The notes beneath the pieces are model-generated. The model ran no database searches, was not told the origin of the DNA, and saw nothing but the letters and a program-made list of their open reading frames with translations. From NCBI RefSeq assembly GCF_014050525.1, contig NZ_JACGAG010000009.1:1-64000 (forward strand): DNA of 64,000 nucleotides, in the 5' to 3' direction. This document shows, in pieces, positions 16,487 through 24,699 of this stretch (position 1 is the stretch's first letter; every line of letters starts with the position of its first letter). The position numbers were made by a program, and so were the translations under genes. This stretch comes from Clostridium sp. cel8. GTDB lineage: Bacteria > Bacillota > Clostridia > Clostridiales > Clostridiaceae.

Positions 16487-17038
16487 TTAAAATCTTCTGA
16501 ATTTTGTTATTTTATTAATGATGAATATTATAAATATTACACACACTATAAACTTGATAAACCACCATAAAAATGTAAAACTAAGACTACTGCCAATATA
16601 ATTATTGCCTATACTATAGTGATGTCCCCATGGTATGGGAATTGGTATAGGAAAAAATGAATGGCTAGTAGTAGTACTTGTGCCATAGTTATGATTTGGT
16701 TCGGATTTTGAAGTAGAAGTTTTTGAATTTGAGAAACTTCCAGATTTAAAGCTTCCACTAGAGCTTGTACTATTACTATAATTGCTTTTGTATTGAGATT
16801 TAGAGCTAGAAAAGCTTCCGGATTTAAAACTGCCACCTGCAGATTTTGTGCTATGGAAAGAAGATGCTCTGCTAGTATGTGATGAAAATCCACCAGATCT
16901 AAATGATATTAAGGTTGAAGAGCTAGCATATGTAATATTTTCTCCTGATGTAGCAACACCTGTTGAAGTATTTATTAACAAAAATATAAAAGTAAAAAAT
17001 AAAATTAAAAAGTTTCGTTTCTTATTTATTTCATTCAT
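16487..17038 (-). CDS. Serine/glycine-rich membrane-anchored surface protein
   Basis: This 183-residue protein has a signal peptide (NKKRNFLILFF to about residue 30), then about 100 residues dominated by S, G, K and T with two imperfect copies of a SGSFKSGSFS unit, and one C-terminal membrane helix (about 155-175) ending in a basic NKITKFRRF tail. The composition suggests an exposed flexible segment held to the membrane. No catalytic motif is visible. It is first in the operon with pspA; the proteins may act together at the membrane, but this is inferred from order only. Confidence 0.75.
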   Translation of the reverse strand: MNEINKKRNFLILFFTFIFLLINTSTGVATSGENITYASSSTLISFRSGGFSSHTSRASSFHSTKSAGGSFKSGSFSSSKSQYKSNYSNSTSSSGSFKSGSFSNSKTSTSKSEPNHNYGTSTTTSHSFFPIPIPIPWGHHYSIGNNYIGSSLSFTFLWWFIKFIVCVIFIIFIINKITKFRRF

Positions 17039-17355
17039 CCCCCTACTTATATAAATATAACAAATTTATATTTGGTAAATATAAAATATAATATTATAAT
17101 ACAGTATTAAATACTATATTACAAGTATATAATTATCTTATTTTAGAATATTTTAAAGCGTATGTCTAAAAATTAACATAATATCTTTATCTAGATTATT
17201 AAAGGTAATGTTTTCTACTGTTTTTATTATTATTTAAACTGGCATATATTTTAAATTATATAGATATATAATATATATTTACCTTGTAAAGCAGTTATAA
17301 ATAACTTATAATATTCTTATAGAAAGTCAATAATTTCATTTTGGAGGAAATAATT
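17039..17355. other. Divergent intergenic region, pspA operon / DUF1836 gene
   Basis: This 317-base AT-rich gap must hold the promoters of both directions. I saw no conserved RNA, repeat or clear operator. The ribosome site TTGGAGGAAA of the rightward gene is at 17341-17350. Confidence 0.4.
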
Positions 17356-17955
17356 TTGGAAGAAAATAAATTTAATATGGAATATATAGATAAGATGGCA
17401 GAAAAAATATCAAAAAGTACTATAGTACCATATGATGATTTGCCAAGATATGATTTATTTTTATCTCAGGTAATAGACTATTTAAATGATAAATTTTCTC
17501 AAGAAAAATATACAAATAACATAATTCAAAACTATGTAAAAAATGAAGTTATATCTAAACCTGAAAATAGTAAAAAAAGAGGATATACTAAAGTACATTT
17601 GGCTCAATTGGTTCTTTTAAGTTATATGAGGCCTATACTTTCTACAGAAGAAATAAAAAAAGTATTTAGATTGGCTTTTAATGAAATAAATAATCCTGAA
17701 GATGACATAATTTCATGGGAGAAAGCTTATAAAATATTTTCAGATATACAAGAAAATAGTTTTCAAAATCTAATTACTGAAAATCTTTTTGATGAGAAAA
17801 AATTGAAAAGAATAATTAAAGATATGAAATTAAAATCCACTGAAGAAGAAGAAAGAATAATGGTATTCTTTGTAGTCATATCTTTAATTTGTCATGCTAG
17901 TTCTGTTAAAAAGTTAGTTCAATGTATAGTGAATAATTATAATAAAGATGTCTAA
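17356..17955 (+). CDS. DUF1836 domain-containing protein, putative regulator
   Basis: The 199 residues match the DUF1836 layout: an acidic-aromatic opening ([20 protein letters not shown]), then [33 protein letters not shown] and [10 protein letters not shown]. The order resembles a MerR-like helix-turn-helix, so DNA binding is plausible, but no target is known. I start it at TTG 17356, after GGAGG at 17343-17347; the in-frame TTG at 17341 is itself part of that ribosome site. Its stop overlaps the convergent ispF stop by four bases. Confidence 0.8.
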   Translation: MEENKFNMEYIDKMAEKISKSTIVPYDDLPRYDLFLSQVIDYLNDKFSQEKYTNNIIQNYVKNEVISKPENSKKRGYTKVHLAQLVLLSYMRPILSTEEIKKVFRLAFNEINNPEDDIISWEKAYKIFSDIQENSFQNLITENLFDEKKLKRIIKDMKLKSTEEEERIMVFFVVISLICHASSVKKLVQCIVNNYNKDV

Positions 17956-18431
17956 ATATCAATTTTATTTAATAAACATACGCTTTGAGCAGCTATGCCT
18001 TGCTTTGCACCTGTAAAACCGAGGCCTTCTTCAGTAGTTGCTTTAATGCTTATTGAATTTATATTAATATTTAATGTGTTTGATATTGTTTCTCTCATTT
18101 GATTTATATATGGGGAAAGCTTTGGTTCTTGGGCAATTATTATGGAGTCTATATTTCCGATTGTGTAGGAATGTTCTAATATCAAGTTGTTTACATGTTG
18201 TAAAAGCTTTATACTTGAAATATTTTTATATTTTTCACAACTGTCGGGAAATAACTTTCCTATATCACCTAATGAGAGTGCACCAAGCATGCTGTCCATT
18301 ATTGCATGTATAAGAACATCAGCGTCAGAATGTCCAAGAAGTCCTTTTTCATAATTTATTTTAACTCCTCCTAGTATAAGAGGTCTATTTTCTACTAATT
18401 TATGTACATCATAACCTATTCCTATTCTCAT
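17952..18431 (-). CDS. ispF: 2-C-methyl-D-erythritol 2,4-cyclodiphosphate synthase
   Basis: IspF makes the cyclic diphosphate of the non-mevalonate isoprenoid pathway. The 159-residue protein starts at the ATG of [12 protein letters not shown] (GGAGGAT just upstream); a longer in-frame reading to 18488 adds an unlikely hydrophobic leader. The family motifs are intact: GYDVH with zinc-binding D and [26 protein letters not shown] and the C-terminal [17 protein letters not shown]. The MEP pathway is usual in clostridia; no other pathway gene is in the window. Confidence 0.95.
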   Translation of the reverse strand: MRIGIGYDVHKLVENRPLILGGVKINYEKGLLGHSDADVLIHAIMDSMLGALSLGDIGKLFPDSCEKYKNISSIKLLQHVNNLILEHSYTIGNIDSIIIAQEPKLSPYINQMRETISNTLNININSISIKATTEEGLGFTGAKQGIAAQSVCLLNKIDI

Positions 18432-18469
18432 TTTTATCCTCCAGTTATTAACATTATATAATAATATAA

Positions 18470-18501
18470 AAATATAAAAAAGGTGCATTTTAGGGCACCT
18501 T
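18470..18501 (-). terminator. Intrinsic terminator between the 57-residue ORF and ispF
   Basis: On the minus strand AAGGTGC and GCACCTT form a 7-bp stem followed by a long T run. The stem overlaps the stop codon of the small upstream gene, so ispF probably relies on its own promoter or on readthrough. Confidence 0.75.
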
Positions 18502-18673
18502 AAGATATATACTTTGAGTAATGTATTATTTTTTTATTATCTTTAATGGTGGTTTTATTTGTAGAGCTAAGCATATTTGTTAAAAAATCCTTTATCAAAC
18601 TAATAATATTAAGCTTTTTAAATCGTCTTTTTTTATACCTTTTAAAATTAACCCTGATAACGTTATCCTTCAT
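18500..18673 (-). CDS. Small basic protein, unknown function
   Basis: This is a 57-residue reading frame starting at the ATG of [10 protein letters not shown], with AAAGGTGGGG ahead of it, and closing in a terminator. It is strongly basic near the N terminus ([10 protein letters not shown]), with a short hydrophobic helix ([15 protein letters not shown]). It could be nucleic-acid or membrane binding. I do not recognise it; the ribosome site and terminator are the main evidence that it is real. Confidence 0.5.
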   Translation of the reverse strand: MKDNVIRVNFKRYKKRRFKKLNIISLIKDFLTNMLSSTNKTTIKDNKKIIHYSKYIS

Positions 18674-18876
18674 TATTAGCCCCACCTTTCATACACTATT
18701 ATTTACTTAAATAATATCATATTTGATTAAATTTGTTAATAAAATACTATGAAATATTATCTTTAAAAGATGTATATATCATAAATTTAGAATGGTATTT
18801 TTGTAAGTTTAATATTTGATATTAATTAACAAATATATATATATATTATATGTTAAATTTAGACTTTTATAATGGA

Positions 18877-18906
18877 TACAGCACAATATTTAAATATTGC
18901 GCTGTA
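18877..18906. repeat. 30-base palindrome with one mismatched pair
   Basis: TACAGCACAATATTT is followed without a loop by AAATATTGCGCTGTA; the arms are complementary at 14 of 15 positions. There is no T run after it, so it is not a normal terminator. It could be an operator or a cruciform-type site. Confidence 0.6.
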
Positions 18907-19038
18907 AGGATAAAAAGGTAAATTTGTTATAGGAAAATGATAATTGTGCTCAATAAGCTGTGCAAGTTACATTCAGGTAATAATATTATATGAGGTATTT
19001 GTGAGAAGTGTTACTTTATTCTATAAAAAATATAAAAA

Positions 19039-19085
19039 TTATCAACAAGTTATACACATGTCTGTTGATAATGTGTATAACTTGT
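19039..19085. promoter_or_regulatory. Inverted DnaA-box cluster
   Basis: Two exact TTATACACA boxes lie in opposite orientation at 19050-19058 and 19072-19080, within a perfect 15-bp inverted repeat (19045-19059 and 19071-19085, 11-base loop). Two TTATCAACA near-boxes are at 19039-19047 and 19063-19071 (minus). The site is about 165 bases upstream of the polysaccharide deacetylase start and has almost the same make-up as the cluster at 15021-15168. Confidence 0.7.
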
Positions 19086-19248
19086 GTTTATTTCATCATT
19101 ATTGTTAATAAAAAATATATAATATACTATATACTATGAAACTTTCTTGATTATAGTCAATTATACAAAAAATATAATTGTTGTAATATATAATTATATA
19201 TTATAATTATATATTATAGTATATATACAATGAAAAGAGTGAAATAGC

Positions 19249-20151
19249 ATGAATAAAAAGTTCGTAAAAACTTTAATTTGGGGTATAGTTGTTTTAATTA
19301 TATTAATTATAGGATACTCTGCTTATCAAAATGTATTTATAGAAAAGTCAAGTAATAAAGATGAAATAAGTTATGATTCAAATAAAAAGGATGAAAGCAA
19401 GAAGTCTATGAAAAGTACTCAAGTAAAAGCGATTAAGAATAGAAATTTTACTGGAAATGTAATAGACAATAAAAATTCAGTACCTGTACTAATGTATCAT
19501 TCTATAGATTATGAAAAAGGAAATGAACTTAGAATTCCAAAAGATAAATTTAGAGAACAAATGCAGTATTTAAAAGATAATGGATACACAACAATTACGG
19601 TAAGTGAATTATATGATTTTTTGAAAAATAATAAGCCTGTACCAAAAAAGTCTGTAGTTATAACTTTTGATGATGGATATGAAGATAATTACATAAATGC
19701 ATATCCAGTTTTAAAAGAGTTTGGATTTAAGGCTACTATATTTGTTGTTACTTCAACTGTTGATAAAGATAGTAATTATTTGACTTCTTCAGAGTTAAAA
19801 GAAATGAGTAAAAATGGTATAGATATTGAGAGCCATACAGTAAATCATGATAAACTTAGTCAATTAAGTTATGAAATGCAGCTAAATACTCTAAAGGAAT
19901 CTAAAATATTTCTCGAAAATGTATTAGGTAAAAAAATATATTATATAGCGTATCCTTATGGAGATTGGAATGATAACACTGTAAAAGCAGTGGAATCTTG
20001 TGGATACAAGTTGGCATTTACAACTGAAAGTGGATGGGCAAATAAAGATCAAGGTATCTACAAATTACATAGAGTTTATATAAGTAACAATCATGATATG
20101 AAAGAATTTCAAAGAAGATTAACTGATTCTAGTTATTATGAAGATAATTAA
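19249..20151 (+). CDS. Membrane-anchored polysaccharide (peptidoglycan-type) deacetylase, CE4/NodB family
   Basis: These enzymes remove N-acetyl groups from cell-wall glycans. The 300-residue protein has an N-terminal membrane helix (about 8-26), a 50-residue K/S/D linker and a NodB domain from about 77. The catalytic TFDDGYED has the aspartate pair D141-D142, and the metal-binding histidines are H196 and H200 in ESHTVNH. The closing motifs YPYGDWND and the LHRVYI end are present. The enzyme should face the outside of the membrane. It lies upstream of another secreted cell-wall protein in the same direction. The substrate (GlcNAc in peptidoglycan or another polymer) is not shown by the sequence. 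Confidence 0.9.
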   Translation: MNKKFVKTLIWGIVVLIILIIGYSAYQNVFIEKSSNKDEISYDSNKKDESKKSMKSTQVKAIKNRNFTGNVIDNKNSVPVLMYHSIDYEKGNELRIPKDKFREQMQYLKDNGYTTITVSELYDFLKNNKPVPKKSVVITFDDGYEDNYINAYPVLKEFGFKATIFVVTSTVDKDSNYLTSSELKEMSKNGIDIESHTVNHDKLSQLSYEMQLNTLKESKIFLENVLGKKIYYIAYPYGDWNDNTVKAVESCGYKLAFTTESGWANKDQGIYKLHRVYISNNHDMKEFQRRLTDSSYYEDN

Positions 20152-20205
20152 ATTAATTAAAAATATAATAACTAGAAGAATTTTTTAATTAAGGGGGGAA
20201 GGATT

Positions 20206-21696
20206 TTGAATAATAGAATAAAGTCATTAATTTTGGCTTTGGTGTTTTGTTTTACAATTGTACAATTTAAAGTAAATGCAGCGATAATTTTAAATGCTAC
20301 TAAAGTTAATATAAATTCAAATAAGGAATGGACTGTTAAGTTTAATAGGAATTTAGATGAGGATACAGTAAATACTGAAAATATTGTTGTCTTAGACAAA
20401 TACAAAAATACTGTACCTGTTAGTGTAACACTTGGTAGCGATAGTAAAACTATATTAATAAGTCCTAAGGTTGCAGGCTATGATCCCGGAGAAGAATATG
20501 AACTTATTATAAGTAAGAATGTGAAGTCATCTTTTGGTGATACTTTGGGAAGTGATGTTACATTAAAATTTACTATTGATAATTCATACTCTGATGGTAC
20601 AAGCTATTCAGAGTTACCTAAAATAATTTCAAATGAATTTCAGTATGTGCCTCTTATGCCTTCTGAAAAGCAAGGATTTATATTGAACTCAACAGGATCA
20701 GAAGATGTGGAATATAGAATATTTGCAGCTGAGTATAATACATATAATCAAGGGGAATTTCAGGAAATAACTGATGGATATGTAAAACCTGTAGATGGAA
20801 AAGTAATTGCAAATAAAAATCTAAGCGCAGGAACTAATGGACAAAAATATAAAGTTATTATATATGTAAAAAGATCAGATTCTGTAGGTGCACATAGAGA
20901 TGTTAATACTGATTATGACAATTACTTTGTAGATTATTTTAGATGTATAGATTCCGTGGATGTTACAGATAGTAAGTATTATAAAGATGTAGATGTGAGC
21001 TTGCAAGATGCAGTTAATATGGAATTAAAAGAGTTTCCTGTTTTTGTGGAAACAAGTTCATTTAATAATCTTGCTTCAGCAAATCAGATAAAATATTATA
21101 TGAATCCTAAAAATTTTTTAGATAGCTATGGTAAATATCAGTTTTTAAAGTTAAGTTATTCAGATGGAGTAACTGCAGATAGTTTAAATGAATTTCTTGA
21201 GGATAAAGGTATATTCAAAGGATATGGACAAGCATTTATAAATGCTGCTAAGGAAAATAATATAAGTGTAAGCTATTTGGTTTCTCACGCTATGCTTGAA
21301 ACTGGAAATGGCACATCTGTTCTTGCAAATGGTGGAGAAAAGAATAGTGATGATGAATATGTATATGGTAAACCAGTATATAATTTTTTTGGAATTGGAG
21401 CAGTGGACGAGGATCCAATAGGTGAAGGAACAAAAAAGGCTTACGATGAAGGATGGTTTACTCCTGAACTGGCTATAGAAGGAGGAGCCAAATGGATAGC
21501 AAGCGGATATATAAATAATCCTAATTATAAGCAGGATACTTTATACAAAATGAGATGGAATATTGAAAATCCATCACATCAATATGCTACTGATATAGCT
21601 TGGGCTTATAAACAAATTCCTAATATAATGAAAGTAATAGATATGATGTCTTTTTCTAATGAGGCTTTGAATTTTGAAATACCTAAATATAATTAA
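20206..21696 (+). CDS. Secreted Ig-like plus glucosaminidase-domain autolysin
   Basis: The predicted product is a cell-wall N-acetylglucosaminidase. The 496 residues have a signal peptide (to about 24), an SbsA-type Ig-like domain (about 28-125, KVNINSNKEWTVKFNR opening), a linker domain of unclear type (about 135-265), and a C-terminal glucosaminidase domain (about 300-490) with the catalytic glutamate E365 in AMLETGNG and the NFFGIGA and WIASGYI segments. The start is TTG after GGGGGGAAGG. The same kind of Ig-like domain occurs in the amidase at 38746, so the two autolysins share a surface-targeting module. Confidence 0.88.
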   Translation: MNNRIKSLILALVFCFTIVQFKVNAAIILNATKVNINSNKEWTVKFNRNLDEDTVNTENIVVLDKYKNTVPVSVTLGSDSKTILISPKVAGYDPGEEYELIISKNVKSSFGDTLGSDVTLKFTIDNSYSDGTSYSELPKIISNEFQYVPLMPSEKQGFILNSTGSEDVEYRIFAAEYNTYNQGEFQEITDGYVKPVDGKVIANKNLSAGTNGQKYKVIIYVKRSDSVGAHRDVNTDYDNYFVDYFRCIDSVDVTDSKYYKDVDVSLQDAVNMELKEFPVFVETSSFNNLASANQIKYYMNPKNFLDSYGKYQFLKLSYSDGVTADSLNEFLEDKGIFKGYGQAFINAAKENNISVSYLVSHAMLETGNGTSVLANGGEKNSDDEYVYGKPVYNFFGIGAVDEDPIGEGTKKAYDEGWFTPELAIEGGAKWIASGYINNPNYKQDTLYKMRWNIENPSHQYATDIAWAYKQIPNIMKVIDMMSFSNEALNFEIPKYN

Positions 21697-21757
21697 CGTT
21701 GTTATGTATAAATTATAAGATAATTGTTTATTTTAAATTTAATGGAGTGATTAAATT

Positions 21758-22318
21758 TTGCTTAAGTGGAGAGAACTTTATAAAGAGTGTTTTAATTGCC
21801 ATAAGTGCATTCTAGGTGATACTAGAACAAATATGGTTTTTGGAGATGGAAATCCTAGGGCTGATATTATATTTGTAGGAGAGGCTCCAGGAGCAGATGA
21901 AGATAGGACTGGGATACCTTTTGTTGGAAGAGCAGGACGTCTTTTGACAAAATACTTAGAAGACCTCGACTTACATAGAAATAAAGATTATTATATATGT
22001 AATATATGTAAGTGTAGGCCTGAAAACAACAGAACACCTTATGAAGATGAAGCAAAGGCTTGTCTACCATATGTTAGAAATCAGGTTGCTCTTGTAAAGC
22101 CTAAAATTATAGTATGTTTAGGTGCTACTGCTATGAAGTATATACTTGGTAGAGATTGGAGAATTACAAGAGATAGGGGAAAGTGGGTAAAAAGAAAAGG
22201 CTTCTATATGACAGCTACATTTCATCCATCTGCAATATTGAGGGATGCAAATAAAAGTGATTTATTTTTGGAAGATTTGAAGGCTATAAATAAAAAATAT
22301 AGGGAAATTTCTGTGTGA
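21758..22318 (+). CDS. Uracil-DNA glycosylase, family 4 (iron-sulfur type)
   Basis: The enzyme removes uracil from DNA. The 186 residues have the iron-sulfur N terminus C11-x2-C14-x2-C17, then [25 protein letters not shown] (GEAPGxDED and GRAG motifs), [11 protein letters not shown], a fourth cysteine in ACLPYVR, and the HPSAILR motif of the catalytic loop. No ung-type GQDPYH is present, as expected of family 4. The start is TTG after GGAGTGA. It lies just upstream of the metG T-box but is separated by its own gap and promoter. Confidence 0.92.
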   Translation: MLKWRELYKECFNCHKCILGDTRTNMVFGDGNPRADIIFVGEAPGADEDRTGIPFVGRAGRLLTKYLEDLDLHRNKDYYICNICKCRPENNRTPYEDEAKACLPYVRNQVALVKPKIIVCLGATAMKYILGRDWRITRDRGKWVKRKGFYMTATFHPSAILRDANKSDLFLEDLKAINKKYREISV

Positions 22319-22322
22319 AATA

Positions 22323-22351
22323 TTGACATAATAAAATATATAACTTATTAT
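22323..22351 (+). promoter_or_regulatory. Sigma-A promoter of the metG T-box transcript
   Basis: A perfect TTGACA and TATTAT are separated by 17 bases. The start site would lie near 22358, just before the T-box leader. Confidence 0.75.
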
Positions 22352-22369
22352 ATTGTTAAAATACAGTGA

Positions 22370-22625
22370 AGGAAAGAGTAATAAATTGATAAGTCTAAAG
22401 AGAGTTAGTACTTAGGTGAAAGCTAATGGCGATATTAATTTATGAACATGGCTCCGGAGTAAGTTATCTGAAAATATATTAAGATAATTCGTGTTTACAG
22501 ACGTTATACTGTAAGGTAATGTTAGTTACTTAGTGAGGTTTTTACTGTGAAGTAAAAATGAAATAGAGTGGTAAAGTGTTTATATGCCTCTATATAAAAT
22601 TGATTTTATATAGAGGCTTTTTAAT
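22370..22625 (+). promoter_or_regulatory. T-box leader, methionine-specific, upstream of metG
   Basis: This is a tRNA-sensing riboswitch. Stem I contains AGAGAGTTAGTA and GGTGAAAGC elements and the specifier segment GAACATGGCTCCGGAGTAAG, in which ATG is the Met codon. The T-box is the weak variant AGAGTGGTAAAGTG at about 22564-22577. The intrinsic terminator follows: a 15-bp perfect stem GCCTCTATATAAAAT / ATTTTATATAGAGGC (22586-22617) with a T run. Uncharged tRNA(Met) would favour the antiterminator and allow metG transcription. Confidence 0.85.
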
Positions 22626-22700
22626 TTATAAATACTGATTGGTTTATTTATACTAAATTATACAAATCTTAAAAAATAATTATATGAAAGGAAGAGAAAT

Positions 22701-24647
22701 ATGGATAAGAAAACTTACTATATTACTACACCTATTTACTATCCATCTGCAAAGTTACATATAGGTAATACTTATACTACTGTTGCAGCAGATGCACTGG
22801 CAAGATTTAAAAGGTTAACAGGATACGATGTTATGATGCTTACAGGTAGTGATGAACATGGGCAAAAAATTCAAAGATTAGCAGAAGCAAAAGGAGTTAC
22901 TCCAAAGGAATATGTTGATGAAATAGTAAGTGGCATAAAAGACCTTTGGAAAATAATGAATATAAGTTACGATAAGTTTATAAGAACTACAGATGATTAT
23001 CATGTAGATGCGGTACAGAAAATATTTAAGAAATTATATGATCAAGGTGATATATATAAGGGTAAATATGAAGGATGGTACTGTACACCATGTGAATCAT
23101 TTTGGACAGAAACTCAGTTAGTTAATGGAAATTGTCCTGATTGCGGAAGACCAGTTGAAAAAGCAAGTGAAGAGGCATACTTTTTTAAAATGTCAAAATA
23201 TGCTCCTAAACTTATAAAATACATTGAAAATCATCCTGATTTTATACAGCCTGAATCTCGAAAAAATGAAATGTTAAACAACTTCTTGAAACCAGGACTT
23301 CAAGATTTATGTGTATCTAGAACTTCTTTTGACTGGGGAATACCTGTAACATTCGATAAAAAGCATGTAGTATATGTATGGATAGATGCGCTTGCAAATT
23401 ATATAACTGCACTTGGATATGGAGGAGAAAATACTGAAAAATTTGAAAAGTATTGGCCAGCAGATGTACATCTAGTTGGAAAAGATATATTGAGATTCCA
23501 TACTATATATTGGCCTATAATGCTTATGGCACTTGGTCTTCCACTTCCTAAAAAAGTATTTGGTCATGGTTGGCTCCTAGTTGATGGAGGAAAGATGTCA
23601 AAATCAAAAGGTAATGTGGTAGATCCTGTAGTTTTAGTAGATAAATTTGGAACTGATCCAGTAAGATACTATCTTCTAAGGGAAATTCCTTTTGGATCAG
23701 ATGGAATGTTCAATAACGAGATATTTATAAAGAAGATAAACTCTGACCTTGCAAATGATCTTGGAAACCTTGTTTCTAGAACATGTGCAATGATAGATAA
23801 ATATTTCGATGGAGTAATGCAGGAGCCTTCAGAAAGCGAAGATATAGATAAAGAACTTATAAATATGGGGTTGGAACTTCCAAAAGAAGTGGAGAAAAAT
23901 ATGGATCTTCTTAGAATTCCAGAAGCACTTGATGCTATATGGAAATTTATCGGGAGATCAAATAAATACATTGATGAAACTATGCCTTGGATACTTTCAA
24001 AAGATGAGGGAAAGAAAAAAAGACTTGGAACAGTACTGTATAACCTTGCAGAAAGTTTAAGGATAATCTCTGTGTGTATTTCAGCATTCTTACCTGAAAC
24101 TAGCCAAAAGATAAATGAACAATTGAATATTCAAGTTATATCATGGGATAGTTTAAAAGAATTTAATGGAACAAAAGTGGGAACGAAGATAAATAGAGGT
24201 AATCCTATATTCCCTAGAATAGATGTAGATAAAAAATTGGAAGAGCTAGATAAATTAAAGGCTGAGCAACAATCTAAGAAAAACGCTTCTTCAAAAAATA
24301 ATATTGAACCTATAAAAGATGAAATAACTATTGAAGATTTTGATAAAATAGATTTAAGAGTAGCTAAAGTTATTAATTGTGAGAAAATGAAAGGATCTAA
24401 AAAGCTTTTAAAGTTTAAACTGGATTTAGGTGGAGAAGAAAGACAAATAGTATCAGGAATTGCAAAGTATTATAAGCCAGAGGATTTAATAGGAAAGTCT
24501 GTTATAGTTGTAGCAAACTTAAAACCTATTAAGCTAAGAGGTGAGATTTCACAGGGAATGATACTTTCTGCAGAATCAAAAGATGGAAATAAATTATTTA
24601 CTGCAACGGTATCCGGTGATATTGAAAGCGGAAGTGTAATAAAATAA
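22701..24647 (+). CDS. metG: Methionyl-tRNA synthetase
   Basis: The enzyme charges tRNA(Met). The 648-residue class I synthetase has the HIGN variant of the HIGH motif in KLHIGNTYTT, the KMSKS loop in GGKMSKSKGN, and one zinc knuckle with two CxxC pairs (CTPC and CPDC). A C-terminal OB-fold tRNA-binding domain starts at about 545 (ITIEDFDKIDLRVAKV), so this is the long dimeric form. GAAAGGAAGAG precedes the ATG. A T-box leader controls it, and tatD and the yabE-like gene lie downstream in the Bacillus-type order, here interrupted by malic enzyme on the other strand. Confidence 0.97.
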   Translation: MDKKTYYITTPIYYPSAKLHIGNTYTTVAADALARFKRLTGYDVMMLTGSDEHGQKIQRLAEAKGVTPKEYVDEIVSGIKDLWKIMNISYDKFIRTTDDYHVDAVQKIFKKLYDQGDIYKGKYEGWYCTPCESFWTETQLVNGNCPDCGRPVEKASEEAYFFKMSKYAPKLIKYIENHPDFIQPESRKNEMLNNFLKPGLQDLCVSRTSFDWGIPVTFDKKHVVYVWIDALANYITALGYGGENTEKFEKYWPADVHLVGKDILRFHTIYWPIMLMALGLPLPKKVFGHGWLLVDGGKMSKSKGNVVDPVVLVDKFGTDPVRYYLLREIPFGSDGMFNNEIFIKKINSDLANDLGNLVSRTCAMIDKYFDGVMQEPSESEDIDKELINMGLELPKEVEKNMDLLRIPEALDAIWKFIGRSNKYIDETMPWILSKDEGKKKRLGTVLYNLAESLRIISVCISAFLPETSQKINEQLNIQVISWDSLKEFNGTKVGTKINRGNPIFPRIDVDKKLEELDKLKAEQQSKKNASSKNNIEPIKDEITIEDFDKIDLRVAKVINCEKMKGSKKLLKFKLDLGGEERQIVSGIAKYYKPEDLIGKSVIVVANLKPIKLRGEISQGMILSAESKDGNKLFTATVSGDIESGSVIK

Positions 24648-24657
24648 AATATAAATC

Positions 24658-24697
24658 AGGCATAGATTTGTTTTTATACAAATCTATGCCTATTTTA
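24658..24697. terminator. Intrinsic terminator between metG and the malic enzyme gene
   Basis: A 14-bp perfect stem AGGCATAGATTTGT / ACAAATCTATGCCT with a 6-base loop lies between the converging genes. The trailing ATTTTAAT favours the metG direction. Confidence 0.8.
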
Positions 24698-24699
24698 AT

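Larger units (their letters stand above)
18674..19248. other. Long AT-rich intergenic region with palindrome and DnaA boxes
   Basis: These 575 bases hold no supported gene. Two structured elements stand out: a 30-base palindrome at 18877-18906 and a DnaA-box cluster at 19039-19085, each listed separately. The last 150 bases before the deacetylase are nearly all A and T with several TATA-like strings, so the promoter cannot be chosen. No recognisable 6S, SRP or other known RNA was seen. Confidence 0.6.

Noticed and set aside
22370-22625. SAM riboswitch as the metG leader
   Set aside because: The leader has a Met specifier ATG in the T-box specifier-loop context, an AGAGTGGTA-type T-box and one terminator. 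The S-box core sequence was not seen.
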